Shown here: positions 1 to 5,621 of the stretch, in pieces
How positions within the stretch are numbered: position 1 is the first letter of the stretch
Layout: every line of letters begins with the position of its first letter
Notes under the pieces: model-generated
Told to the model about the DNA's origin: nothing
The model's database searches: none
Seen by the model: only the letters and a program-made list of their open reading frames with translations
Position numbers and translations under genes: made by a program
Assembly: GCA_913062655.1 (NCBI GenBank)
Contig: CAJXXO010000015.1
Location: forward strand, 1 to 19,174
Source: an uncultured Bacteroidota bacterium
GTDB lineage: Bacteria > Bacteroidota > Bacteroidia > Chitinophagales > S012-47
Length of the DNA: 19,174 nucleotides
Reading direction: 5' to 3'

Positions 1-524
1 TCCCGCTTCACGATTGGGCCCTCATCGCCACTGCCTTGTACCTGACGCAGGTCGATGCCCTTGTCTTCGGCCATTTTTTTGGCCAATGGCGAAGCTTTAA
101 TGCGCCTGTCGTCATCAGCAGCCGGAGTGGGTGCCGGTGCCGGTTCTGGTGCTGCCGAGGTTTCTTTTTTCTCTTCTTTGGCAGGTTCTGCCGCCTGGTC
201 TTCCTTAGCGGCCTCCTCTTGGCCTTCCTCATCGGCCTCCTGGTCTTCTTTTTTAGCCTCTTCCAGTAGCTGCTCGTAGTCTTCTCCTTCTTCGCCCACA
301 ACAGCAATTACACCATTTACCGGAACGGCATCTCCTTCTTCGGCTCCTATGTAGAGTAGTGTTCCTTCCTCATAATTTTCCAGCTCCATCGTTGCTTTGT
401 CGGTCTCCACCTCTGCAATGATATCGCCTGGTTCAATTTTATCACCGACTTGTTTCAGCCAGCTCGCGATCACGCCTTCTGTCATGGTGTCGCTCATCAA
501 CGGCATGCGTATTACTTCTGCCAT
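1..524 (-). CDS. pdhC: Pyruvate dehydrogenase E2, dihydrolipoamide acetyltransferase (5' part, runs off left edge)
   Basis: E2 core subunit of the pyruvate dehydrogenase complex, which passes acetyl groups from the E1 reaction to CoA on a swinging lipoyl arm in the cytoplasm. I translated 174 codons from the ATG at 524. An N-terminal lipoyl domain covers about residues 1-78, starting MAEVIRMPLMSDTMTEG, with the lipoylated lysine in ETDKATME (K43). A long Glu/Lys- then Ala/Pro-rich linker follows (about 80-140). The beginning of a peripheral subunit-binding domain comes next (about 143-174, RIKASPLAKKMAEDKGIDL). Only one lipoyl domain precedes the binding domain. The catalytic domain lies outside the window, so E2 of a branched-chain or 2-oxoglutarate complex cannot be excluded formally, but the N-terminus matches Bacteroidota PDH E2. 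A perfect -7 box lies 55 bases upstream. Confidence 0.9.
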   Translation of the reverse strand, partial: MAEVIRMPLMSDTMTEGVIASWLKQVGDKIEPGDIIAEVETDKATMELENYEEGTLLYIGAEEGDAVPVNGVIAVVGEEGEDYEQLLEEAKKEDQEADEEGQEEAAKEDQAAEPAKEEKKETSAAPEPAPAPTPAADDDRRIKASPLAKKMAEDKGIDLRQVQGSGDEGPIVKR

Positions 525-550
525 AATTGTTCTTTCGTTTGCTAGGTTTC

Positions 551-573
551 CCTTGCGAAAGCTTATCGCAAGG
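551..573 (-). promoter_or_regulatory. Hairpin at the predicted 5' end of the pdhC mRNA
   Basis: Perfect 8-bp inverted repeat, CCTTGCGA and TCGCAAGG, separated by a 7-base loop. It lies about 6 bases downstream of the pdhC -7 box, so a transcript started there would begin at or just before the stem. There is no T-run after it in either direction, so it is not a standard terminator. It could stabilise the mRNA 5' end, act as an RNA regulatory element or bind a protein; this is inference. Confidence 0.45.
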
Positions 574-578
574 CCGGT

Positions 579-586
579 CAAAATTA
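579..586 (-). promoter_or_regulatory. Putative promoter -7 box for pdhC
   Basis: TAATTTTG on the minus strand is a full match to the Bacteroidota -7 consensus TAnnTTTG. The predicted transcription start is about 573, giving a leader of about 50 bases before the pdhC ATG. No clear -33 TTG is seen 17-23 bases upstream, which lowers the confidence. It lies between the dnaX stop and pdhC, so pdhC probably has its own promoter. Confidence 0.5.
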
Positions 587-654
587 AGGTATATGCCCGA
601 AAATGGTAAACGCTACTGGAGAGGGGAAAGGAGCCAAGTCGCCAAATGGTTCAA

Positions 655-2388
655 TCAATACTCCAAATCCAAATCCAGCCGCTCCTGAAGCGATTTCAGG
701 TTTGGATTTTTTTCCATTGCTTTTTGGTACCGCTCCTTCACTGTAAGGGGGCGCTCTCCTCGAATTTGATCACGAGCGGCTACATCATAGGTCACCTCAA
801 TTTCAAAGCCATCTGGTAAGGAGCCGGCCAGGGCATCCATTATTCGGTGCCGGTTGTCATTGAAAAGCGCCCACTCCAATTTGTTACCCACTACCCATCG
901 TATAGTGTACGCCTCAATCTGCGGTTCGTAGTTTTTAAGAATAGCGTGCAGCGACTTTTCATTCTCTTCAGTGAAGGTAGCCGATAAAATAGCTTGCGCT
1001 TTATCCAGATGTTCGCGGCTCAATTGCGGTCGCTCTCCCTGGAAGGTGTTGGATTCCGCTTTCTCCTCTTGCTCCTTTTCCGCAGGTGGCTGGGCAATGT
1101 CGCCAAATAACCGGCTCTTTCTTGTTTTTTTGGGGGGCTGCTCTGCTGCCGGTGGCGGTGTAGGCGGGCTGGCGGGTGCTTCCGGTGGCGGTACCGTTTC
1201 CACCTCAGTTGAGGTGGGTGGGCTTTCGGGAGTGTTTTTTGGCTCTTTCTTTGGTGAAGATTCGCTTTTTGGTGGAGGAGTTACCTCACTCGTTTTTTTT
1301 TTGCTACTGGGTGCCGTAGGCAGGGGACCTCCGTCTTGTGCTTGTGGCAGGTAGCAGACCTTTAGCAGGGTCAGCTCTACATGGAGGCGCTTGTTTTGGG
1401 CGGTTTTATATTGTACCTCACAGGTATTGAATAGATTTAACCCATTCAGCAAGGTGGCAAGTGGGGTGTAGTTGGCTTGCTCCTGGTAGCGCTGCTGCAT
1501 CTGTTCGCCCACTTCCAGCAGATGGACTGTTTCGGTATTTTGACACATCATCAGATCGCGAAAATGCTGGCTCAGCCCATTGATAAAAGTATCTCCTTCA
1601 AAGCCCAGGCTCAGGATTTCTTCAAAGTAGAGCATCAATTGAGCGGCATCCTGCTGCAGGATCGCATCGGTAACCTTGAAATAGTATTCGTAATCGAGAA
1701 TATTGAGGCTATCCAACACACTTTGATAGGTGAGCTCCTGGTTAAAGCTTACCAATCGATCAAAAATGGAGAGCGCATCGCGTAGTGCTCCATCCGCCTT
1801 TTGGGCAATGATGGGAAGCGCCTCCTCTTCGTAGGTGATGTTTTCCTGCTCACAAATAGTGGCGAGGTGGGGAATGATGTCCTTCACACTGATGCGCTTG
1901 AAGTCATAGATCTGACAGCGACTCAGTATAGTGGGCAGTATTTTATGCTTTTCTGTGGTGGCCAAGATAAATATGGCATAGGGTGGGGGCTCTTCGAGCG
2001 TCTTCAAAAACGCATTGAAGGCTTGTTGCGACAACATGTGTACCTCATCAATGATGTACACTTTGTATTTGCCCACTTGCGGTGGTATGCGCACCTGGTC
2101 GGTGATGGTGCGGATGTCTTCTACCGAGTTGTTGGAGGCCGCATCCAGCTCAAATATGTTGAAAGACAGGTCACTGCCTTCGGGTACGGCTCCTTTGTTG
2201 ATCTCACGGGCAAATATCCGGGCACAAGTGGTCTTGCCTACTCCGCGTGGACCACAGAAGAGATAGGCTTGTGCAATTTTGTTGGCGGCAATGGCATTGC
2301 TCAGGGTTTGGGTCACCTGTTCCTGCCCCACTACGCTGTTAAAAGTAGTCGGTCTATATTTGCGGGCAGAAACGATGAATTGGCTCAT
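655..2388 (-). CDS. dnaX: DNA polymerase III subunit gamma/tau (clamp loader)
   Basis: AAA+ ATPase of the clamp loader, which loads the sliding clamp and, as full-length tau, links polymerases to the helicase. The 577-residue protein has Walker A GPRGVGKT (46-53), Walker B with YIIDEVHM (about 111-118), the SRC motif with the arginine finger (about 156-158), and a collar domain ending near residue 347. A Pro/Ser/Lys/Glu-rich linker (about 350-450) and a tau-like C-terminal domain follow. The zinc-binding cysteine cluster normally found between Walker A and the FELDAASNN segment is absent; residues 60-77 contain no cysteine. Codons 363-365 lie in a run of ten A residues that may direct synthesis of a short gamma form (separate entry). 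The start at 2388 gives the usual MSxFIVSARKYRP N-terminus, with a promoter just upstream. Confidence 0.97.
   Translation of the reverse strand: MSQFIVSARKYRPTTFNSVVGQEQVTQTLSNAIAANKIAQAYLFCGPRGVGKTTCARIFAREINKGAVPEGSDLSFNIFELDAASNNSVEDIRTITDQVRIPPQVGKYKVYIIDEVHMLSQQAFNAFLKTLEEPPPYAIFILATTEKHKILPTILSRCQIYDFKRISVKDIIPHLATICEQENITYEEEALPIIAQKADGALRDALSIFDRLVSFNQELTYQSVLDSLNILDYEYYFKVTDAILQQDAAQLMLYFEEILSLGFEGDTFINGLSQHFRDLMMCQNTETVHLLEVGEQMQQRYQEQANYTPLATLLNGLNLFNTCEVQYKTAQNKRLHVELTLLKVCYLPQAQDGGPLPTAPSSKKKTSEVTPPPKSESSPKKEPKNTPESPPTSTEVETVPPPEAPASPPTPPPAAEQPPKKTRKSRLFGDIAQPPAEKEQEEKAESNTFQGERPQLSREHLDKAQAILSATFTEENEKSLHAILKNYEPQIEAYTIRWVVGNKLEWALFNDNRHRIMDALAGSLPDGFEIEVTYDVAARDQIRGERPLTVKERYQKAMEKNPNLKSLQERLDLDLEY
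1293..1302 (-). promoter_or_regulatory. A10 slippage site in dnaX (candidate programmed frameshift / transcriptional slippage)
   Basis: The coding strand reads AGC then ten A residues then CGAGTGAGGTAA. In the zero frame this encodes S-K-K-K-T-S-E and continues into tau. A -1 frameshift or one extra A gives K-K-K-N-E-stop (TGA, 1288-1286; product 367 residues). Loss of one A gives K-K-K-R-V-R-stop (TAA, 1283-1281; product 368 residues). The site is about 16 residues after the collar domain, where a gamma subunit would end. A AAA AAA heptamers fit the X XXY YYZ slip pattern in frame. A weak hairpin (GTGAGG with CCT-C-CAC, 1289-1272) begins 3 bases downstream. A GGAGGT lies 24 bases upstream, farther away than the stimulatory Shine-Dalgarno of E. 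coli dnaX. The function is inferred by analogy with E. coli (ribosomal) and Thermus (transcriptional) dnaX. Confidence 0.7.
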
Positions 2389-2392
2389 GGTC

Positions 2393-2424
2393 CTAAATTA
2401 GACGTTTGCGAAAGGGGGGGCAAA
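2393..2424 (-). promoter_or_regulatory. Putative dnaX promoter (-33 TTTG, 20-base spacer, -7 TAATTTAG)
   Basis: On the minus strand, TTTG (2424-2421) is followed after exactly 20 bases by TAATTTAG (2400-2393), a 7 of 8 match to TAnnTTTG. Only four bases separate the -7 box from the dnaX ATG, so the mRNA would be leaderless or nearly so. The spacer contains a run of seven C residues (G7 on the plus strand, 2414-2420). Confidence 0.55.
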
Positions 2425-2472
2425 TTTTCTAAAAATTATTGATAGCCACGAGCCATTTTGGTTGAAAAATTC

Positions 2473-2480
2473 TATCTTTG
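2473..2480 (+). promoter_or_regulatory. Putative -7 box for the rpsF-rpsR-rplI operon
   Basis: TATCTTTG is a full match to the Bacteroidota TAnnTTTG box, in the intergenic region divergent from dnaX. The predicted start is near 2486, giving a leader of about 37 bases before rpsF. The only nearby -33-like element is TTTTG at 2456-2460, spaced more closely than usual. Confidence 0.55.
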
Positions 2481-2522
2481 CATTCCGTTTTAGCTTAAGG
2501 CGTTAAAAATCAAGTCTTTAGT

Positions 2523-2900
2523 ATGATGAATCACTATGAATTAATGGTCATTTTCACTCCGATCTTGTCGGACGATGACACCAAAAAATCCATACAGAGC
2601 TATGGAAAAATGGTGACCGATGCCGGTGGGGAAATGGTCCATCAGGAGACTTGGGGCTTACGGCAACTTGCCTATCCGATTGACAAAAAGACAACTGGTA
2701 TCTACCATTTGTATGAGTTCAAAGCTCCAGGTGAAACAATTGAGAAAATGGAAATCCAATTTAAGCGTGACGACAACATTATGCGTTGGCTGTTCACCAA
2801 ATTGGATAAATACGGTGTAGAGTACAATGAGCGCAGGCGCAAGAAATTGGCGCAAAAGCAAAAAGAAGAGTCTAACACTGAAGTGAAGGAGGACGCATAA
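2523..2900 (+). CDS. rpsF: 30S ribosomal protein S6
   Basis: Small-subunit protein that binds 16S rRNA together with S18. The 125 residues contain the S6 fold signatures: NHYELMVIFTP at the start, the WGLRQLAYPIDKK segment near residue 44, and YHLYEF followed by the basic RDDNIMRWLF strand. A charged Lys/Glu-rich C-terminal tail follows (about 102-125). Two consecutive ATGs (2523 and 2526) are possible; the second would give the common MNHYE start, so the first residue is uncertain. The stop overlaps the rpsR start by one base (TAATG), indicating translational coupling. It is the first gene of a three-gene ribosomal operon; no ssb or priB gene lies within the cluster. Confidence 0.97.
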   Translation: MMNHYELMVIFTPILSDDDTKKSIQSYGKMVTDAGGEMVHQETWGLRQLAYPIDKKTTGIYHLYEFKAPGETIEKMEIQFKRDDNIMRWLFTKLDKYGVEYNERRRKKLAQKQKEESNTEVKEDA

Positions 2901-3166
2901 TGGCTGATAATAAAAATATCAAGTTTCTTAGCTCCCCTAAAATCGGGCGGAAGCAAAAGAAATACTGTCGCTTTAAGAAGGCAGGCATCAAATATATCGA
3001 CTACAAGGATCCGGAGTTCTTGTCGAAGTTTGTAAACGAGCAAGGTAAGATTTTGCCGCGCAGACTCACCGGCAACTCATTGAAGTTCCAGCGCAAGATT
3101 GCTACTGCGGTCAAAAAAGCGCGTCAGTTGGCCTTGATGCCATACGTAACTGATCAGTACAAATAA
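2900..3166 (+). CDS. rpsR: 30S ribosomal protein S18
   Basis: Small-subunit protein that pairs with S6 on the platform of the 30S subunit. The 88 residues include the typical KKYCRFKKAGIKYIDYKD segment, the IDYKD..FL..FV..QGKILPRRLTG core (about 33-59), and the KFQRKIATAVKKARQLALMPY tail. It overlaps rpsF by one base and is followed 14 bases later by rplI. Length and sequence are normal for the family. The single cysteine (C24) lies where many S18 proteins have one, but there is no full zinc-binding set. Confidence 0.97.
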   Translation: MADNKNIKFLSSPKIGRKQKKYCRFKKAGIKYIDYKDPEFLSKFVNEQGKILPRRLTGNSLKFQRKIATAVKKARQLALMPYVTDQYK

Positions 3167-3180
3167 ATCGAAGACAAGCG

Positions 3181-3627
3181 ATGGATATTATACTGTTACA
3201 AGACGTAGACAACCTCGGCTATAAAGACGATGTGGTTAATGTGAAGCCTGGCTATGCCCGCAACTTCCTCATCCCGCGTAATATGGCCTTGGTCGCTAAC
3301 CGTTCCAACCTGAAAGCGTTGGAAGAGAAGTTGCGCCAGACTGAACTGAAGCGCCAGAAAATGTTGGCTGAATACGAAGGACAGGCCAAGAAGATCGAAG
3401 AAGCTACCATTAAAGTGGGTGCCAAGGTGGGTACCAGTGGCAAAATCTTCGGTAGTATCACCAACATTCAAGTGGCAGATGCTATTAAGAACACTACCGG
3501 TGTGGAGGTAGATCGTAAAAAGCTGAAGCTGCAAGATGAGATTAAATCTTTGGGTACGTATAAGGCTAAAGCCGAGCTGCACAAAGACGTGATCGTTGAG
3601 TTTGACTTTGAAGTGATTGCTGAGTAA
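3181..3627 (+). CDS. rplI: 50S ribosomal protein L9
   Basis: Large-subunit protein with two globular domains joined by a long helix. It is 148 residues, the usual length. The N-terminal rRNA-binding domain is MDIILLQDVDNLGYKDD with the signature VNVKPGYARNFLIPR and covers about residues 1-40. The connecting helix (about 41-75) is rich in Lys, Glu and Gln. The C-terminal domain (about 80-148) contains GKIFGSITN and the VEVDRKKL segment. It is the last gene of the rpsF operon, with a terminator 25 bases after its stop. Confidence 0.97.
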   Translation: MDIILLQDVDNLGYKDDVVNVKPGYARNFLIPRNMALVANRSNLKALEEKLRQTELKRQKMLAEYEGQAKKIEEATIKVGAKVGTSGKIFGSITNIQVADAIKNTTGVEVDRKKLKLQDEIKSLGTYKAKAELHKDVIVEFDFEVIAE

Positions 3628-3652
3628 ACCAGGAATCCCAAAAGATAACAGG

Positions 3653-3679
3653 AACCCTGCCGTCAGGCGGGGTTTTTTT
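3653..3679 (+). terminator. Rho-independent terminator of the rpsF-rpsR-rplI operon
   Basis: A seven-base stem CCCTGCC / GGCGGGG (one G-T pair), extended by AA/TT, with a GTCA loop and seven T residues immediately after. On the minus strand no T-run follows, so it is effectively one-directional. The stop codon of the convergent methyltransferase gene lies inside the loop. Confidence 0.9.
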
Positions 3680-4313
3680 GTGCCACTACTATCCAGTAGT
3701 CGAATACACTGCCGGGCTTGTATACTTTTTCCCAATAGAGGGTAAAGCCAAGTGAGCAAAGGGCCGATCGGTATTCGGCAGCGGTGTGTTGCTGTGGGTG
3801 CAAGGCATCTGCCGGCAGCAGTCGAAAGAGTTGGCGAAGTGCCCGGTAGCGGTGCACATCACTGCTCAACACCAGCCATCCCCCCGGCTGGGTATGTCGC
3901 CCCAACTGTTGAAGAGCCTTTGACCAATCCTTGACATGATTGATGGCATTAAACGTTAGCACCAACGGATATTGCCGCTCGTGAAGCGGCTGCTCGATAC
4001 ACCGGCTATCAAACTCCACCTGTGGCCATTGCGTTGGATGAAAGTGAGGAAGGGTTTGCGCATAGCGATCGAGGAGCGGATCTACGGCATGGATGCGGTA
4101 GTCCGGTAAAGCAATGAAGCATCCGGCCGGACCACAGCCCACTTCCAAAATAGTGGATGAGGAGGGCGGCCAGATGACAACCGGTAACTGCGCCAGTAGT
4201 GTATTCCAGTAATCGGTTTTCCATTGCAGGTAGTCTGCAGGTGGCGTATTGCGGAGATAACACTTCCACCACCACAACTCCAATCGTTGCGCTATTGCCC
4301 ACTTCCCTGCCAT
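3663..4313 (-). CDS. Class I SAM-dependent methyltransferase
   Basis: Predicted cytoplasmic methyltransferase of 216 residues; the substrate is unknown. SAM-binding motif I is ILEVGCGPAG (about 55-64), followed by an acidic residue at the end of strand 2 (HAVDPL, D78). A later LVLTFNAINHVKDW segment resembles motif IV, and PGGWLVLSSDVHRY resembles the post-motif strand. The N-terminus (about 1-40) is rich in Trp and Leu. I chose the ATG at 4313; the reading frame stays open farther upstream, but that extension overlaps the divergent Smr gene and does not look coding. The stop codon sits in the loop of the rplI terminator. No partner gene indicates its target. Confidence 0.8.
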   Translation of the reverse strand: MAGKWAIAQRLELWWWKCYLRNTPPADYLQWKTDYWNTLLAQLPVVIWPPSSSTILEVGCGPAGCFIALPDYRIHAVDPLLDRYAQTLPHFHPTQWPQVEFDSRCIEQPLHERQYPLVLTFNAINHVKDWSKALQQLGRHTQPGGWLVLSSDVHRYRALRQLFRLLPADALHPQQHTAAEYRSALCSLGFTLYWEKVYKPGSVFDYWIVVAQKNPA

Positions 4314-4342
4314 GCCATTATGAATGAGCTTTAAAACTACCC

Positions 4343-4350
4343 TAAATTTG
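4343..4350 (+). promoter_or_regulatory. Putative -7 box for the Smr-domain gene
   Basis: TAAATTTG, a full match to TAnnTTTG, ends four bases before the ATG at 4355. A transcript from this box would start at or beside the start codon. No convincing -33 TTG is visible at the usual spacing. Confidence 0.45.
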
Positions 4351-4354
4351 CAGG

Positions 4355-5131
4355 ATGCCAAGCGCTGATCAATGTGAAATAAGTCTATGTTTGCTGCCAG
4401 AAGCGGGTGCCGAGGGCATTGCGCAATCTTATGATGTCTATCTGGTGAATACCTCTGCTGCCGACCTGCACGTTGATTTCCAATGGTTGGAGCATGGGCA
4501 GGTGAAAGCGGGACAGCAACTGCCCCTGCAAGCGGGCCAAATTGCACAGGTGCATCACACTTGGCTGGATAACCTCCATGCAGCACCTGGCGTTAAGGTG
4601 TCGTGTTGGTTAGCCCAATCGTTGCCGGGTATCGAGCGGCAATTCGATAAAGAACTGCGCCTTCGTACCAAAATACTCGTCAAACCTCCGCAGACGTTGC
4701 CCTTTTTTGCACGACCGGTGCACGTCATTCCGCTGTGGGACAGGCTGCCAGCCATAAAGACGGTGCAAACCGCGAGCAGGGAGAAAAAATGGAACAAGCC
4801 CAAAGATCAGCCTACCACCCTTTCGGATGTAGTGCAGCGCAAAGCTCATCTGCGCACCGAAATCGATCTCCATGCGGAAGCCTTGGGGATCGACCCCAAG
4901 GGGGTATCCAAACACGAAGTAGTACAATTACAATTGCGTGCTTTTGATGAATGGCTTGATGACGTGATTCGCCACGGCTTTGATACCGTATACGCCATTC
5001 ATGGTGACGGTAAAGGCACTTTGAAGAAACTCATCCACCAGAAACTGGAGACCTGGCCACACATTGCTTCCTACAATAACCGTTACCATCCGAAATACGG
5101 CACCGGGGCCACGGAGATTCACATTGATTAA
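4355..5131 (+). CDS. DUF2027-type / Smr-domain protein (short form)
   Basis: A 258-residue protein with two regions. Residues about 8-135 resemble the beta-rich middle domain found in Bacteroidota DUF2027 proteins (YDVYLVNTSAADLHVDF). The C-terminal Smr domain (about 170-258) begins with EIDLHAEAL and contains the HGDGKGTLK loop, the two hallmark motifs of Smr nuclease or nucleic-acid-binding domains. A basic linker rich in Lys, Asn and Pro joins them. As I recall the family, these proteins usually have an additional N-terminal domain, which is missing here; an in-frame TAA (4343-4345) lies 9 bases before the ATG, so no upstream extension exists. The molecular role is not established for this family. 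rnpB starts 36 bases after the stop, with no terminator between them. Confidence 0.8.
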   Translation: MPSADQCEISLCLLPEAGAEGIAQSYDVYLVNTSAADLHVDFQWLEHGQVKAGQQLPLQAGQIAQVHHTWLDNLHAAPGVKVSCWLAQSLPGIERQFDKELRLRTKILVKPPQTLPFFARPVHVIPLWDRLPAIKTVQTASREKKWNKPKDQPTTLSDVVQRKAHLRTEIDLHAEALGIDPKGVSKHEVVQLQLRAFDEWLDDVIRHGFDTVYAIHGDGKGTLKKLIHQKLETWPHIASYNNRYHPKYGTGATEIHID

Positions 5132-5154
5132 CCGATAGATTGTCCAATTATAAC

Positions 5155-5162
5155 GACATTTG
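5155..5162 (+). promoter_or_regulatory. Putative -7 box for rnpB
   Basis: GACATTTG matches TAnnTTTG at all but the first position and ends 5 bases before the predicted 5' end of the RNase P RNA, the spacing expected of a -7 element. A -33 TTG at proper distance is not clear. Confidence 0.4.
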
Positions 5163-5166
5163 TACT

Positions 5167-5546
5167 GGGTCGTAAGCTGCCTTGTCGCTCCGCTTATGGT
5201 GGAGAGGAAAGTCCGGGCAATGCAGTGCACCACACCACCTAACGGGTGGCTCCGGGCAACCGGAGAGCCAGTGCCACAGAAAATAACAGCCGATGTCGGG
5301 GCCATGCTCCGGCAGGTAATGGTGAAAATGTGCGGTAAGAGCGCACGGTCCTGCATGGCAACATGTGGGGCGGGCAAACCTTGTGGATTGAAAGGCCAAG
5401 CAGTTGGTGTCAGCCACGCGCTGACCAGGCGGCACGTCTGGTAGCCAACGGGTAGGCCGCTCGACCCCGATCGTGAGGTCGGGGCTAGATAAATGGCAAG
5501 GGTCCGCCTATGGCGGAAACAGAACCCGGCTTACAGGCTTGCGACC
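5167..5546 (+). ncRNA. rnpB: RNase P RNA (bacterial class A)
   Basis: Catalytic RNA that removes 5' leaders from pre-tRNAs with the RnpA protein. The universally conserved blocks are present: GAGGAAAGTCCGGGC near 5204-5218, GGTAAGAGCGCAC near 5334, AGATAAATGGCA at 5487-5498 and ACAGAACCCGGCTTA at 5519-5533. The ends pair as helix P1: GGTCGTAAGC (5168-5177) with GCTTGCGACC (5537-5546), ten pairs with one G-T. Internal hairpins include CCCCGA/TCGGGG before AGATAA and CCGCC/GGCGG before ACAGAACCC. Length about 380 bases. The 3' end is followed by a short T-run (5550-5554) that may end transcription. Exact ends are inferred from P1. Confidence 0.95.
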
Positions 5547-5621
5547 TGCTTTTTACGCCTGTACTTTTTAAAGTAATTTCGTTGGTAGACAACCTACCCA
5601 AAAGAGACTAACTAGACGCCT

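Noticed and set aside
1801..2442. Long plus-strand ORF (213 codons) antisense to dnaX
   Set aside because: It lies wholly opposite the conserved ATPase domain of dnaX and its product has no recognisable domain; typical shadow of a well-coded gene.
2486..2522. S6:S18-binding leader motif before rpsF
   Set aside because: A CCG occurs near the start, but the short AT-rich leader does not form the bulged hairpin expected of that motif.
3663..4586. Longer methyltransferase reading frame starting at 4586
   Set aside because: The extra N-terminus overlaps the Smr gene, has no conserved character and is rich in Pro/His/Arg as expected for antisense reading; the ATG at 4313 is preferred.
5160..5444. 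ORFs on both strands across the rnpB region
   Set aside because: The sequence is the RNase P RNA with its conserved blocks and closing helix; the reading frames are incidental.
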